This document shows positions 1-12,922 of a stretch of DNA of 64,000 nucleotides, one piece after another. The position numbers and the translations under genes are program-made. Within the stretch, counting starts at the first letter, position 1, and each line of letters starts with the position of its first letter. A model generated the notes under the pieces. It worked only from the letters and a program-made list of their open reading frames with translations. It did not search any database and was not told the origin of the DNA. Origin of the DNA: Sipunculus nudus (Eukaryota > Annelida > Sipuncula > Golfingiida > Sipunculidae); NCBI GenBank assembly GCA_026874595.1, contig CM049310.1, positions 1,178,001-1,242,000 on the forward strand, given 5' to 3'.

Positions 1-572
1 GCTGAATGGTCACGAAGCATGAAAATAGGGGGGAATAGGCAAATGATTTCTCAATGTGGGATGAAATTTCACATTTGAATGCTCTGACACAAAAATTGGA
101 CCGATTCCAAGTGTTTATTTTAAGGTTAGTGTACGTTTTATGGAAAACCGAGCATATTGACACATTGTTTGCTATGAACGCTGGTGCCGCAAAGCAGCCT
201 TTTAAGAAAATAGTCCACATAGACGGAAATATGATAATCATAAATGATGTAAGAGGTCAAATTGGTCAAAAGTTTTAGAGGAATTTTTAATGTGTTGAAG
301 TATATTCATTGGTAAAAATGGCCAAGCTATCACTCAGAAGGAAACTTAATGACAGGGGGAGTCATAGATTTTTTTTGTGGGGATCAAGCACATCACCAGA
401 TTACCATGTGACACTTGGGCAATAAAAAGGTTTGCAGACGGTGCCTGATAAAACATATAATTAATTTTTTTGGCCTACTTTTGTAGGAAATTGAGAAAAA
501 ATATAAACTTTTGTTAATGTGAAAGAAAAATTGATAATCAGTGATAAGTGTAACACTTGTAAATGATTAAAG
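1..572. other. Left-edge segment, no gene recognised
   Basis: Two short open stretches occur on the plus strand: one from the window edge to about 76, and one of 74 codons from an ATG at 54. Neither resembles a family I know. An AG at 37-38 followed by open sequence and an AAG|GTTAGT at about 124 could be read as a small exon, but nothing independent supports this. The segment runs directly into the 33-bp minisatellite. Confidence 0.3.
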
Positions 573-1463
573 ATTAATGTGTCTGTAACTGAACTAACAT
601 TAAAGATTAATGTGTCTGTAACTAAACTAACATTAAAGATTAATGTGTCTGTAACTGAACTAACATTAAAGATTAATGTGTCTGTAACTAAACTAACATT
701 AAAGATTAATGTGTCTGTAACTGAACTAACATTAAAGATTAATGTGTCTGTAACTAAACTAACATTAAAGATTAATGTGTCTGTAACTGAACTAACATTA
801 AAGATTAATGTGTCTGTAACTAAACTAACATTAAAGATTAACATGTCTGTAACTAAACTAACATTAAAGATTAATGTGTCTGTAACTGAACTAACATTAA
901 AGATTAATGTGTCTGTAACTAAACTAACATTAAAGATTAATGTGTCTGTAACTGAACTAACATTAAAGATTAATGTGTCTGTAACTAAACTAACATTAAA
1001 GATTAACGTGTCTGTAACTGAACTAACATTAAAGATTAATGTGTCTGTAACTGAACTAACATTAAAGATTAATGTGTCTGTAACTAAACTAACATTAAAG
1101 ATTAACGTGTTTGTAACTGAACTAACATTAAAGATTAATGTGTCTGTAACTGAACTAACATTAAAGATTAATGTGTCTGTAACTAAACTAACATTAAAGA
1201 TTAATGTGTCTGTAACTGAACTAACATTAAAGATTAATGTGTCTGTAACTAAACTAACATTAAAGATTAACGTGTCTGTAACTGAACTAACATTAAAGAT
1301 TAATGTGTCTGTAACTGAACTAACATTAAAGATTAATGTGTCTGTAACTAAACTAACATTAAAGATTAACGTGTCTGTAACTGAACTAACATTAAAGATT
1401 AATGTGTCTGTAACTAAACTAACATTAAAGATTAATGTGTCTGTAACTGAACTAACATTAAAG
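573..1463. repeat. 33-bp minisatellite, 27 copies
   Basis: The array is 27 head-to-tail copies of a 33-bp unit (27 x 33 = 891 bp exactly), each ending in CTAACATTAAAG. Two monomer types alternate, differing mainly at one base (ACTGAACTAAC versus ACTAAACTAAC). A few copies carry AACGTG in place of AATGTG. Because 33 is a multiple of three and the unit has no stop in one plus frame, that frame stays open through the whole array as an 11-residue repeat (INVSVT[E/K]LTLK). The openness follows from the period and is not by itself evidence of a protein. There are no indels, which suggests recent expansion or homogenisation. Confidence 0.97.
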
Positions 1464-4400
1464 TGTCAGTTCTGGTCTTCAGCGTGCTAGAGTATCAGAA
1501 AGTGAAAGGGAAACACTTAAAGAAAGAACTTGAAACATGTCAGAAATAAAATTTCATTTTGGGAGATTTAAAAAAAATCCTTAAGTGCTTAAAATAAAAA
1601 AAATCAAGATATTTAAGTGTGATAAACCTGATTATTTCTCTGAGTATCTCTTTTGCATGCCTTGCCTTGAATCCCATTGTACATTGTTTTCTTAGATACA
1701 CTGATAGTGACTTAAGAACAGAAAACAATCTCTGCCTGCAAGCTCATTTTCTTTAGACCAAGTTTTAACTCCAGTCAGCACATTTATTTTTAATAAATTA
1801 AAAAAATTACAGAATGAGGTAGACAATAATATGATTCCTTTCTCCATTTCAATTTCATTTAGGTGCAACTGTCACGAGCAGCATAGCAAGATTTTCAGAT
1901 TAATGCCAGGGCTAAAATAGTTTTACAGAAACCAATTACGTCCAAATGATGTTTCTGTGCACATTAATTATCTTCACAGTGTAACCAGCCCATTCATTTC
2001 AGAACAGAATTCACAAAATGTTCATAATGATATGTTATCAGGAAATTTGCATGATGTGTATTATGAGGATATGTTATATTGATATTTATCAGGATATTTG
2101 CATGATGTTTATTATGATGATACGCACTTGCTTGTTAGGTTGTTATACACTGACTTAAAATTAATATGAAATTTATAATTCCCTGGTTATAAAGATCTCT
2201 CAGTTAATGTACTGAGTATGAAATCAGTATGGTGTGCAAAATGTAATGTTTTTGAGTCAGTTTTAGTACCAAATTCATAGCCCAGGTGTCACCACATACT
2301 GAAGCAAAATTGTTACAACCAGTGCTGTTACTTCCAGATATGTTTGCACGTAAATTCTTTCTTAAGGTTCATCAGTGGACTTTGTAAGAAAAATAATGGG
2401 GTAAGGCTTGAAAAAAATGTTGTATGTTAAGGGTAAAGATTTGTCTTTTTATTATTCCAGATGTCAAGCACCAACTCATGAACTGACCTGCCCATCAAGC
2501 CGTATATAGAACCTGCTCAAAACACAACAAAATAGACAAGCATTTACACTTAAAAGTATTTACCATTTTTTTGGTAGGAAGTATTTACCATGTTTATGGT
2601 AGGCACTAAATGACCTTTGTCAAGGGGTAGGCAGTTATTTACCACAAGTATAGCAGACAGTTTACAAATCATTGTGGACCATACTCTAGTGGTAACAGTT
2701 GGTGTATTAATACCATGTGTATGGTAAAAGGTGATTATTTATTACCTTGATGGGTGCTGATGTTTGAGTAATTATTGGACAAGGATGATTAAAAATTAGA
2801 AAGTACTATCATCCAAGACCATCTATTTAATAAATTATTTTTTAGCCTAATGCAGTAGGTCACAAACCAAAGTTAGATTTTACATCAGTTGTATATTTGT
2901 TGATCATTCTTGTCTGTTTCACTGGTACCCACCGCTGTGTGCCTGTGTGTTTTAGGGCTTAAATATTGAATCGTATTTTGTGGAACAAAATGTTTTGATC
3001 TTAAAATCACAAATGTACATCTTTAATTCTTCAGTGTAATTTTTGATGAATGATACTTCACTTTATTTGTATTTTTAGAGAGGGAGAATATATATTATGA
3101 ATTGAACATGACATAAAAATTCCTGAAATTGACAGGCACTCAATGGTGCTGTAAATGTCTGTAGGAATCATGTTTTGTTGACTGCTTGTATGTCTTAGTC
3201 TGCAGCAAACATCTTTTTGGGTATTCATTAAAATATATTTTTCAACTTGCACTAAATTAACACTGCAGTGTATCTAAATTTTGAACCTCTTGGATATTTT
3301 GTGATACCATTCTTTTGAACATAAATGTATTTATGATTTAACTGAATTCAAAATAGAAAAATAATTCATCTAAATATCCTACAATTTTCCTATTCTTTAT
3401 GTAAGGTGAACACCACAGTAATAGATCAGTTTGAAATTTTCTTGGCAGAGATTTGAAATGTTTTAGATATTTCCTTTACAGTAATACCTCCATCAGCTGG
3501 CAGTGCCATCTGAATTTCATGCTTGAAACTATTCTTGTAAATTGTTAGAATGCTTATGGTAGCCGTTATCAGGATATACCATCTGCCTGTGTAGTTCTTT
3601 TACAGAAGACAAATTTATATTCAAATGTAAACATCTTCCCAGAGTTAAACTGTTTCATAAAACACTATATGACACTTTAAGCAATCAAAGTGTTACCATA
3701 AATGATTGAAATAAATACAAATATGTATATCTCAATGGTTAGTATTGCTAATGCAGATAACTAATAAGATAAAAAAGTTATTAAATACATTTTGATAAGT
3801 TGCCTTTCTTGTTAATGTTATGTTGATTTGTCTAAGTACCAAAGCTTGGTGTTGCATTGTAAATGTAATTCAAAATGTGTACCAGTTTAAGTGCGATGTG
3901 TAAAACACAAAGAATTGACCTTTAGTAGGATAAGTTGTATTATCTCAAGGATTATGAGATTTGTTTTAAAAAGAATGTGGGCTCTTGGATGGAGGGGTTA
4001 ATTGTTGGTAAAATTTACTTTTCTTGTAAAAGGGGGGGAAAAATTACCAGAATAAACCTTTCCTGTAAAGTGTACTAAATATAGAAGAAATTTTACAGGT
4101 TAAAAAAAGTTTAATGGATATTGCATTCATATACTGGACTAGACTTAAACATATTGTACAATTATCTTGTTGGCACACTAGCACATCTTCACATGAGTTA
4201 TGTATGATTATAATTTTAGGTGGTAACATTGTTAACCTGGTAGTTGTACATCTTTTCAGCTTGATCAGTCAACCACTATATCTTATAGTAATATATTGAG
4301 ATTGGTTGAATATGGTAGATGTATGATATTTATTTAGATAAGCTTACCAAATTAACATGGAAATCACCTTGTAAACTCACTTTTTGTTTTTATTTTAGAC

Positions 4401-4540
4401 ACACTGTTGATTTTATTCCCATAATTATAATTGATATTGCAGAGAAACTTCCTACTGCAGAAATTTAAAAGTTTTGTTACCCTGCATATATGGGAATTTA
4501 GTTCTACCTCAGGTCAGACAATCAGTTGGGTTTTTGTTTT

Positions 4541-4629
4541 CCACTAGGGGCACTAAATAATGTGTTAGTTTATTTCCTGACCACCAGGAAGCACTTGTAT
4601 TATTGCACACCTTTACCACTAGGGGGCAC
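4541..4629 (+). promoter_or_regulatory. Cluster of three CTCF-like core motifs
   Basis: Three related motifs lie in the same orientation at 4541 (CCACTAGGGGCAC, one G short), 4581 (CCACCAGGAAGCAC) and 4616 (CCACTAGGGGGCAC). The last fits the bilaterian CTCF core CCASYAGRKGGCRS very well. Spacings are 40 and 35 bp. Occupancy cannot be judged from sequence, and the match is to a consensus recalled from known CTCF biology. Confidence 0.45.
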
Positions 4630-6035
4630 AAACATCCAGGGCATAAGGTCATATGCATATTTATGAGGATAATGTTAATTGTCTGACTTGATCCTCAGTT
4701 GGCACCTTTGCTAGCAGTTTTAACTGTTGATATGAGCATCAGCAGATATACATGTGTAGTTTATGTAAAACTTAAAAAAAGAATATGTAACTTTGTGAGA
4801 TGACTTGCCCAATCATGATTCCATGTATTGAGAAAATAAACCAGCTAAGTAGAATTTATACCATTGTTATGTCAGTCATATGTGCCGTACACAATATACT
4901 GTCTGTGTGTATTGAACCTGCAGTTCTAGTTTCCAGAGAAAATAAAACTATTTTTCAGTATTTTGTGTATCAGAGTGTTTTTGTTTCTGTTTTCCAGATT
5001 TATGTTGAGTGGTACTGCAGTACTAAAGACTGAAATTGATTTACACTACCACTGATTTTAGACTATGGAGCAAAATATTAGTGTACAAATTGCTTAGGAA
5101 CACTTTTAAGATACTTTCACATATGTCTTAAAATATTGATGAATATGTTACATAAATCCTGATAAGTATTAGAGTGGTTGCCTCACTGAACTTATTAAAA
5201 TGACAGATTCAAATACAGACAGGGCATTAAGAGTGAATCATATTATCTACAGTGCATCTTTTGTCTCGTGTAATTTTCTGTTTCATGTTCACATTGCCAC
5301 TGTACCTCTCCACAATGTGTAAGTATATTCACATATTTTAATTGAGCAACCAAATTGTTATAGACATGTACTTAGGATGCACCTCCGTTTTCAAGGGTTA
5401 TACATGTATCTACTCTACATGCAAATGGTGTCATCAACATAATTTATAAAACATGCTTAGTATTTATGTCTAAAGTGCTTCCAAAATAATGTGTAATTTA
5501 CACCATGAATGTTTGAAAAATTTATGGACTGCTGGTGTTTCTAAGGATTCACGGTATGCCTGTTCCTACCCATGGTGAAGAAGTTGGCTGGAATGTGGTG
5601 CCACCTATTGTTTTATTTGTGAACTAGAATTCAAAGCAGCTTGCCAAGCCTTGGCTACTTTTATGACAGCATTGAAGCAGCAGGACAATTAATTACAATT
5701 TTGTCCAGATTTGCTCGTAAAAATTGAGGGGGTGCACAAGAGCTGAGAACATTCTAGCCAAGTATTTGTGCACCAACATTTATAGCCAAAGAAACATCAC
5801 AGGAATTTTAATTTTTCTGAAATTTATATGTATGTAATGTCAAACTTTTGAAGCAATGAGATGGTGTATATATTATATGGTTTGTAGTACCATTTGTATT
5901 TTACATGTATGAAGAATTCAATTTTGTAAACTTTGGACTTCCAAGTGTCTCATTTTAATGCAAAGGGGGCTAGAAGAGGTGTTTTGTAGCCAGGTCTAGT
6001 AACTGTTAAAATGTACACAGATGTATATCTTATTA

Positions 6036-6041
6036 AATAAA
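6036..6041 (+). terminator. Candidate polyadenylation signal AATAAA
   Basis: A consensus AATAAA is followed about 25-40 bp later by a T/G-rich stretch (CCTGTCTTTTGTTTT). It lies at the right end of the repeat-poor region and just before the dispersed repeats begin, as expected for the end of a plus-strand transcript. In AT-rich DNA such signals also arise by chance. Confidence 0.3.
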
Positions 6042-6329
6042 AGGTATTCATGTAATGAAGTCCTGTCTTTTGTTTTAAGGATTAAGAGCTGTTGTTAGCA
6101 AGGTCTGTATCATGAGGGTGAAGGTAACCATGCAACAAGAAAGATACATCTAACTGGATATATAAGCATTCATGGTTTGTGCCTTGTTTAAAGATAAATC
6201 AGACATTAATAAAGACAAAACTTTGCCCATTTTTATGAAGATAGGGATAATAGGAGCTGACAGATCTAGACTATTTTCAGCAAATATCAAGGTCATCCAT
6301 GCTATGATTGTATCCCGCCGCCGCATAAA

Positions 6330-7790
6330 AATCTTGTTGGCACGATAACTCAAAAAATATTTCACAGATCTTTACCAAACTTGGTATATGTATAGATATG
6401 GGTGAGAGGACAACGTCTATTTAAAATGAGGTCATGACCTTGAATAGGAGAGTGTCCTTGACCTTGAATAGGTCCAATTTTTGGGAAAATCACACAAATT
6501 CTTAAATATCTCAAGAAATCCTGCATGGATTGATCCCAAAATCAAGTTGATGGAAGATCATGGATAGGGTTGTCATGTTCCAGAAACTGGTGGCGCCACC
6601 TGTTATTCTTTAGTTGTTTTCGTGCCTTTTAATACCCCCAAAATTGCTACTTGACAGTACTGTGAGCATTATAAGTCAAAAACTAACTGACAGATTTCTT
6701 TTATATTATGCATATACATAGATATGGGTTATGGGATGATGTTTATTTAAATTGGGGTCATGACCTTTCCTATGAGAGTGGCCTTGACCTTGAATATTGC
6801 AATATATGGTGAAAATCACACAAAATCATTAATATTTCAATAAGGGATGCATGGATTGGTCCAAAAATCAACTTGATCGAAGATCTTGGATAGTATTGTC
6901 ATGTACAGGAAACAGGTGGCCCCACCTGTTATTCTTTTACTTGTTTCGTGCCGTTAAATACCCCATCATTGCCACTTAACAGTACTGTGAGCATTATAAG
7001 TCAAAAACTAATGGACAGATTTCTTTCAGTTTATGCATATACATAGATATGGGTTATGGGATGATGTTTATTTAAATTGGGGTCATGACCTTTCCTATGA
7101 GAGTGGCCTTGACCTTGAATATTGCCATATATGGTGAAAATCCCACAAAATCATTAATATCTCAATAAGGGATGCATGGATTGGTCCAAAAATCAACTTG
7201 ACCAAAGATCTTGGATAGTAATGTCATGTACTGGAAAGAGGTGGCGCCACCTGTTATTCTTTTACTTATTTTTGTGCCATTTAATACCCTATAATTGCCA
7301 CTTAACAGTAAAGTGAGCATTATAAGTAAAAAAACTAATGGACAGATTTCTTTCATATTATGCATTTACATAGACATGGGTTATGGGATGATGTATATAT
7401 AAATTGGGGTGATGACCTTTCCTATTAGAGTGGCCTTGACCTTGAATATTGCCATATATGGTGAAAATTACACAAAATCATTATTATCTCAATAAGGGAT
7501 GCATGGATTGGTCCAAAAATCAACTTGACCAAAGATCTTAGATAGTAATGTCATGTACTGGAAACAGGTGGCGCAACCCATTATTCTTTTACTTATTTTC
7601 ATGCCGTTTAATACCCTATAATTGCCACTTAACAGTAAAGTGAGCATTATAAGTAAAAAAACTAATGGACAGATTTCTTTCATATTATGCATTTACATAG
7701 ACATGGGTTAGGGGATGATGTATATTGAAATTGGGGTCATGACCTTTTCCATGAGAGTGACCTTTTCTATGAGTGTGGTCTGATATTAAT
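6330..7790 (+). repeat. 326-bp tandem repeat with GGTGGCGCCACC palindrome
   Basis: About 4.5 copies of a ~326-bp unit. The palindromic core GGTGGCGCCACC or a variant recurs at 6589, 6915, 7240 and 7567, that is every 325-327 bp. Each unit also has a 'gtcatgacctttcctatgag' block and a 'gacagatttctttca' block. Similar 67-codon minus-strand open frames recur in the last two units because the unit recurs; they are not genes. One diverged unit lies inverted at about 44820-45110. Confidence 0.92.
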
Positions 7791-8160
7791 TGTTGCTGAA
7801 GATGGGGGGCCTTTTCTTAAAGGGGGGGGGGGGGGGATTAATTGTCCGTGGATACTATGGCACCTGTGGTGCCAAGAAATATCTAGTTATTCAGCTTTAT
7901 TTGTGCTCATGTATGAAATTCATAATGGACAAACTATTCTGAAATTTTACGACTGTGTCATTTCCAAAGAGCTGTATTCAGACAGATTCAGAGGAGGTAC
8001 TTTATTTTAGTTTTATGATCCAATACCAATGTTAGGTATTTTATCTGTACACAAGGCCTACAGGCCCAATGCAAACCTGTGCAATGGAATATACATCTGG
8101 TATAATGCTTCAATGCTGGACCATTACTTTTCAAGTACATGTGTAACTTACTTATGAACT
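7780..8160. repeat. Dispersed repeat fragments with a 15-bp G run
   Basis: Positions 7780-7870 are an inverted match to 43550-43640, including a G-run (7822-7836) and a short hairpin TGGCACCTGTGGTGCCA. Positions 8050-8155 carry a second dispersed piece beginning GCCTACAGGCCCAATGC, found again at about 20886 and 45337 and inverted at 61800-61875. No gene is seen here. Confidence 0.75.
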
Positions 8161-9610
8161 AGGGACCCATGGGTCTCGACGCTCAGCTGCATTTGTCTAT
8201 AAGGATATATGTTTATGAGGTTTTCCAAAATATTGGTCCTGTGATCAGTTTGAAGCCAACCTGTCTACCCAAACTGGAATTATCATTCAAAAACTAATTT
8301 GTGAATGGATGGGCCCTGTGACCTTAGTCTTTGACCTTATGACCCCAAAATTAAAAAAGGAAACTTCCCCTATTGGCAGATGCACCACATGTTGATGACG
8401 GAAGGATTGAGATGAAAAGTTTGGCTTAAAATGCATCCACAATATTTCTAAAGTAGTGGGTCCTGTGACCTTGACCTTTGATCTCATGACCGCAGAATCA
8501 ACAGTTCTTACTTTGGTGGTAGGCCATATATAAGTCAAGTTTGAAACCAATATTTCAAACTTACCTGGTGTTATCATCTGGAAACTAATATGTGGATTGA
8601 TGGCTCCAATGACCTTGACCTTGTGACCCCAAAATCCATCAGTTACTTCCTCTATTAGCAGGTGAGCAACATTTGGAAGATAGAATGTTTGGGACAGAAA
8701 GTTTGGCTAAAAATACATCAACAATGTTTTTAAAGAATTGGGTCCTGTAACCTTGACCTTTGGCCTTATGACCCCAAAATAAAAGGGTTCTTACATTATT
8801 GGTGGGTCATATATAAGTCAAAATTGAAACCAATATGTCAATCCAAACTGGAGTTATCATCCAGAAACAAATATGTGGACAGATTGGCCCCTGTGATGAT
8901 GACCTTGTGACCCCCAAATCAATCAGTTTCTTCCCCTATTGGCAGCTAAGTTATATGTGAAAGATGGAAGGTTTTGGATGAAAAGTTTGACTTAAAATGC
9001 ATCCACAATCTTTCTACATAAGCGGGTACTGTGACCTTGACCTTTGACCTCATGACCCCAAAATTGAACAGAATCTTCCCCTATTGGCAGGTTAGCAATA
9101 TCTTGAAGATGGAAAGTTTGGGATGAAAAGTTTGGCTTCAAATGCATATGCATTCTTTTTAAAGAAATGAGTCATGTGACCATAACCTTTGACTGTTGGA
9201 CCCAAAAATCCACACGGTTCTTACTTTAGCGGTGAGTCATATATCAGTTAAGTTTGAAACCAATATGTCAAACTAAACTGGAGTTATCATCTGGAAACTA
9301 ATTTGTGAACAGATGGCCCCTGTGACCTTGACCTTTGACCATGTGACCCCAAATTCATTTATGCTCTCCCCATACTGGCAAGTCAGCTAAATATGCGAAA
9401 TGGTAAGTTTGGGATGAAAAGCTTGGCTTAAATGCAGCAATAATCTTTTAAAAAAGTGAGTCCTGTGACCTTGACCTCTGACCTCATAGCCCCAAAATCA
9501 TATAGGTTCTTGCTTTAGTGGTGGGCCATATGTAAGTCAAGTTTGAAATCCATGTGTCAATACAATCTGGAGTTATCATCTGGAAAAAAATTTGTGTGGA
9601 TGGACGGATG

Positions 9611-9643
<33 letters not shown>

Positions 9644-9715
9644 GGTGATAACTATATGGCATCCACTTGTGATCAATAAACACACCAGGTTTTGGGACAC
9701 TAGATGTAATTACAG
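8160..9715 (+). repeat. Dimeric tandem repeat rich in TGACCT half-sites
   Basis: Alternating ~145-bp subunits each contain a core like GTGACCTTGACCTTTGACC...ATGACCCCAAAATC. They are followed alternately by a 'ggatgaaaagtttggctta' block or an 'agtcaagtttgaaacc' block, giving a ~290-bp dimer. The cores hold closely spaced TGACCT hexamers: 9032-9050 has three, the last two separated by one base. A short (GACA/GACG)n tract at 9597-9645 ends the array. The family continues at 12230-12922 and 16727-17070. Confidence 0.9.
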
Positions 9716-10560
9716 CTGAGAAACTGACATGATTGTTGTCATTTTATAGTAAAAAAAATAAGAAAATATTTGTTAAAATAACAAAAAAAAAACAGGTGGT
9801 GCCACCAATTTTTCGGGAACTGACAAAACTAGTCATGGTCAATATTCAAGGCAAGATTCATGACAATACATGCATTAATTATCAAGGTATTCGAGGTTTT
9901 AAATTATATTTTTGATTATTCTGGGGGGTAATTCAAGCCCCATAGCCCGGAGGATATAGGTCGCAGTGACCTAATTTCAGGTTTCCAAGGAGATTTTTTA
10001 TTGACCTCCCTGGATATTAACTTAGAAGTTTCTAGGTCCAGCAGTTACGATTTGTGCCCTGCTAACGGACGGCCGGACGGACAAAGCGTCATTTCTATAC
10101 CTCAGTTGACTTACAGTCATCTGAGCTTAAAATGCAAGTACTAATCATTTTGAACAAGAACCAATTACACAAACATCACTGCTGAAATTCTGGCATGGGT
10201 GCACACAACTCAAAAATGATTGTAGTTGGCACCACCAGTCTTGTTTACGACAAAGCTATCACAAATGTATACATATGCCCAATTCCAGGCTGATATATCA
10301 AACCCCTCCTGAGAAATAAGCAGGGACATACACCGTACAAAAATTATTGTAGGTGGCGCCACCAGTCTTGTATACGACAAAGCTATCTGATATGTATAAA
10401 TATATCAAATTTCAGGCTGATATATCAAATTCCTCCAAGAAATAAGCAGTAACGTACACTGTGCAAAAGTCATTGTAGGTGGTGACACCTGTCTTGTGAA
10501 CAAGAAAGCCACCAAGGACAGGTCAAAATATCAGGCCAATTCATCAAACTTCTCTTTAGT
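9716..10560. repeat. Mixed dispersed repeats with palindromic cores
   Basis: GGTGGTGCCACC at about 9793 starts one copy of a family whose tail (9925-10135) reads from GTCGCAGTGACC through a CGGACGGCCGGACGGAC stretch to a weak TCAGTTGAC...GTCATCTGAGC hairpin. The same tail recurs at 17076-17310 and 59810-60122. Positions 10140-10560 hold three GGTGGCGCCACC-like cores with 'agtcttgtatacgacaaagc' blocks, related to 21050-21200 and inverted at 61550-61700 and 63000-63100. No gene is seen. Confidence 0.75.
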
Positions 10561-12230
10561 TTGATGCACTGGGCTGACCAGGCCTAGATGAGAAAGGCAG
10601 TTGCCACGAGTCAACTGTGACAAATTGCTGGCTCAAGCTACTGCACTGAGTGAACTCTTGACCTGCACCTTGCTTATGCTCCTGAGGCAGCAGAAATCCT
10701 GCACTTCTAAAGAAGCTACTGATTTTCCCGCTGCCTGGTTTGACAGTTTACGATACACTAAGACACCAGGTGGTGTGTCATTGTCTGGCAGCCAACCAAA
10801 TGCCAGTTAACAAACACTCGACAGGCATCATTGGTCCGCCCATAGCTGCGCTTCAAGTGAACTCAAGTGGTTACTCTTAGTAAACAAGTGACCCATGGGT
10901 CATGACGCTCAGCTGCCAAGCATGACCTATGACATCATGGGCTGAGATTCACAACTTCTAGTCAAAATTCTGAAGAACCTATTTGCCAATTTTGTTGAAA
11001 CTTTCTATAAAATAGAAATATTTATCACATATGTCCGGTTAAAACATGGTAATTTGATGGCCTGAAGCCAAATTTATGGTTATTGAGCTAACAGGAACGA
11101 ATCCCATAGCATAATAAATACCCATCAGTCCAAAAAGGAACACCACAAAGGCCAAATATAAGGTCAACATATATGGCAAAAATCAAGAAAATCCATCCAA
11201 GAATTATTGAGAAATGGATGCTTCTGTATGATTTTTAATGCAATACAAACCAACTTTCATAAAAGATGGTCATATTTTTAAAAAAATCTTTGACCCAATC
11301 CTTTGCAAGATTACATTAATATATGTCCCACTGCATTCACTTTAACAGTTCTTGAGATATGTTCAAAAGGAATTTAAAATGGCTATGTTCAAAAGGAATT
11401 TAAAATGGCTATCTGGTGGTCACATTTTGATTTCTGTCAGGTCTGAAATCCGTCAACAAACATCCTTTAAAAGGGACCAAACATTAAAAAAAAATCACTC
11501 AAACTGCACTGACAAAAGGATTTCTAAGGTGGCTACCTAGAAGACATATTGGATTAAGACAAGTCTGACATTTGATTATCACACATCCTCCGATATTAGA
11601 CCAAACTTGTGGATATTTCTCCAAAGATTGTTACATTAATGAATGTCCAAAACAATTCAAAAGGCATGATCAGGTTGGAGAGCTCTCATATAATATTTTT
11701 CGACATGCAAATATAAAAAGTGTAAGACCAATTTTTTTTTAATTATCACCTTGCTTTTTAGTGGGTTCAGCAGGGTATGTAAACTGCAAAACCGGCAGAA
11801 AAGAAATGCAGGAAGCATCACAAAAAGTCTTGAAAAACAAATAAAGCCATCCTAAATCCAGGTACAGACCCAAAAATTATCAGAAAACACTTGCTGGTAT
11901 ATCTGATGATTTGTATAAAAAAATATTTAGATATCTAGGAAACTAAGTTTATTATTATGATTCCATAAAATAAACTGCAAAATGTTCCCATCATCTTATA
12001 AATCAGTAGCTAAACCATAATACAACACTCATAATACAACAGTCTTAAGCCTACCTCGGGCAACATAGTGTTTTTGTTATGCACTAACGATGTTCTTATC
12101 TTTCAAAAGGGCTGATACAAAGGGAATCATATATCACAAGCGTCGCTCACAATTATGGCCATACAGTGAGATGTACCAGTTGGAGTGCAATGGTATATAC
12201 AAGAAAAAGAGAGATGATCTACAAAGTAAG
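10561..12230. other. Diverged dispersed repeats, no gene
   Basis: The first part (10580-10700) matches 21300-21420. A 12-bp palindrome GACCCATGGGTC (10890-10901), followed by GCTCAGCTG, marks the start of another dispersed family. The rest is AT-rich with short plus-strand open frames only, including a small direct duplication around 11358-11408. I see no splice-supported coding sequence. Confidence 0.5.
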
Positions 12231-12922
12231 TTTTTATTGTGAACATCCCTGACCTATGACCTTGGCCTTTTGCCTACATATCAGTTGGACCCTTTCTAGA
12301 GTAATGGGTAACAACAAACCACTTAAACTACTGACCACTTAAAACTGGAGTAATGACTTGGCAACCAATGTGTGAATAACTTTGACCTCCAACCTTTAAT
12401 CTCCTGACCAGCTGACCCTAAAATCAATAATTTATATCTTCAAGCAAACAGACCCATAAATATGAAGTTTAAATAAAATTGAGTGATGCATAGATGGGGC
12501 ATAAGTGAAAGACAGGAGGTTTGGGATTAACAGTTTTGCCTGAAATATGTTCAAAAGCATTTGAAACAATTTAGTACTGTGACCTTGACCTCTGACCTTT
12601 TGAACTCAACATCAATAGGGTTCTTCCCCTATTGGTGGGCAATATAAGACAGAAGGAAGGTATAGGTTGAAAAGTTTGCCTTAAAATGACTCAACATAAG
12701 AAGTGGATGTGGTGAACTTGACCTTTGACCTCAAAATCAACAGGGTTTTTCTCCTGTTGGCAGAGAAGCGATATGTCAATGCTGGAAGGATTGGAAGATT
12801 GGAAGGATTAGATTTCAAGTCTAGCTTGAAATTTGTCCACAGCCTTTTAAAGTAAGTGGATCCTGTAACCTTGACCTTTGACCTTGTGACCTCAAAACCT
12901 ATAGGATTCTTCTCCCACTTGG
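12231..12922 (+). repeat. TGACCT tandem family, left part of interrupted array
   Basis: Same family as 8160-9715. Exact TGACCT-T-TGACCT spacing occurs at 12719-12731 and 12872-12884. The array is cut at CTTGG (12918-12922) by the LTR element and resumes after 16726, so it predates that insertion. Confidence 0.88.

Larger units (their letters stand above)
1464..6110. other. Repeat-poor AT-rich region, possible 3'UTR
   Basis: This 4.6-kb stretch lacks the dispersed families that fill most of the window and has no convincing coding region; its longest open frames are under 80 codons. Its AT-rich texture and the consensus AATAAA near its right end would suit a long 3' untranslated region of a plus-strand gene lying to the left, or plain intergenic DNA. 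Around 2565-2730, TACCAT...ATGGTA mini-inverted repeats occur several times. The plus-strand 3'UTR reading is inference only. Confidence 0.35.

Noticed and set aside
579-1490. 303-codon open frame across the 33-bp minisatellite as a protein gene
   Set aside because: Openness follows from a 33-bp period with no stop in one frame; the reverse strand is also open over part of the array. No promoter, splice or domain support.
7162-7692. Two similar 67-codon minus-strand frames
   Set aside because: They are the same part of successive 326-bp repeat units; no independent coding signal.
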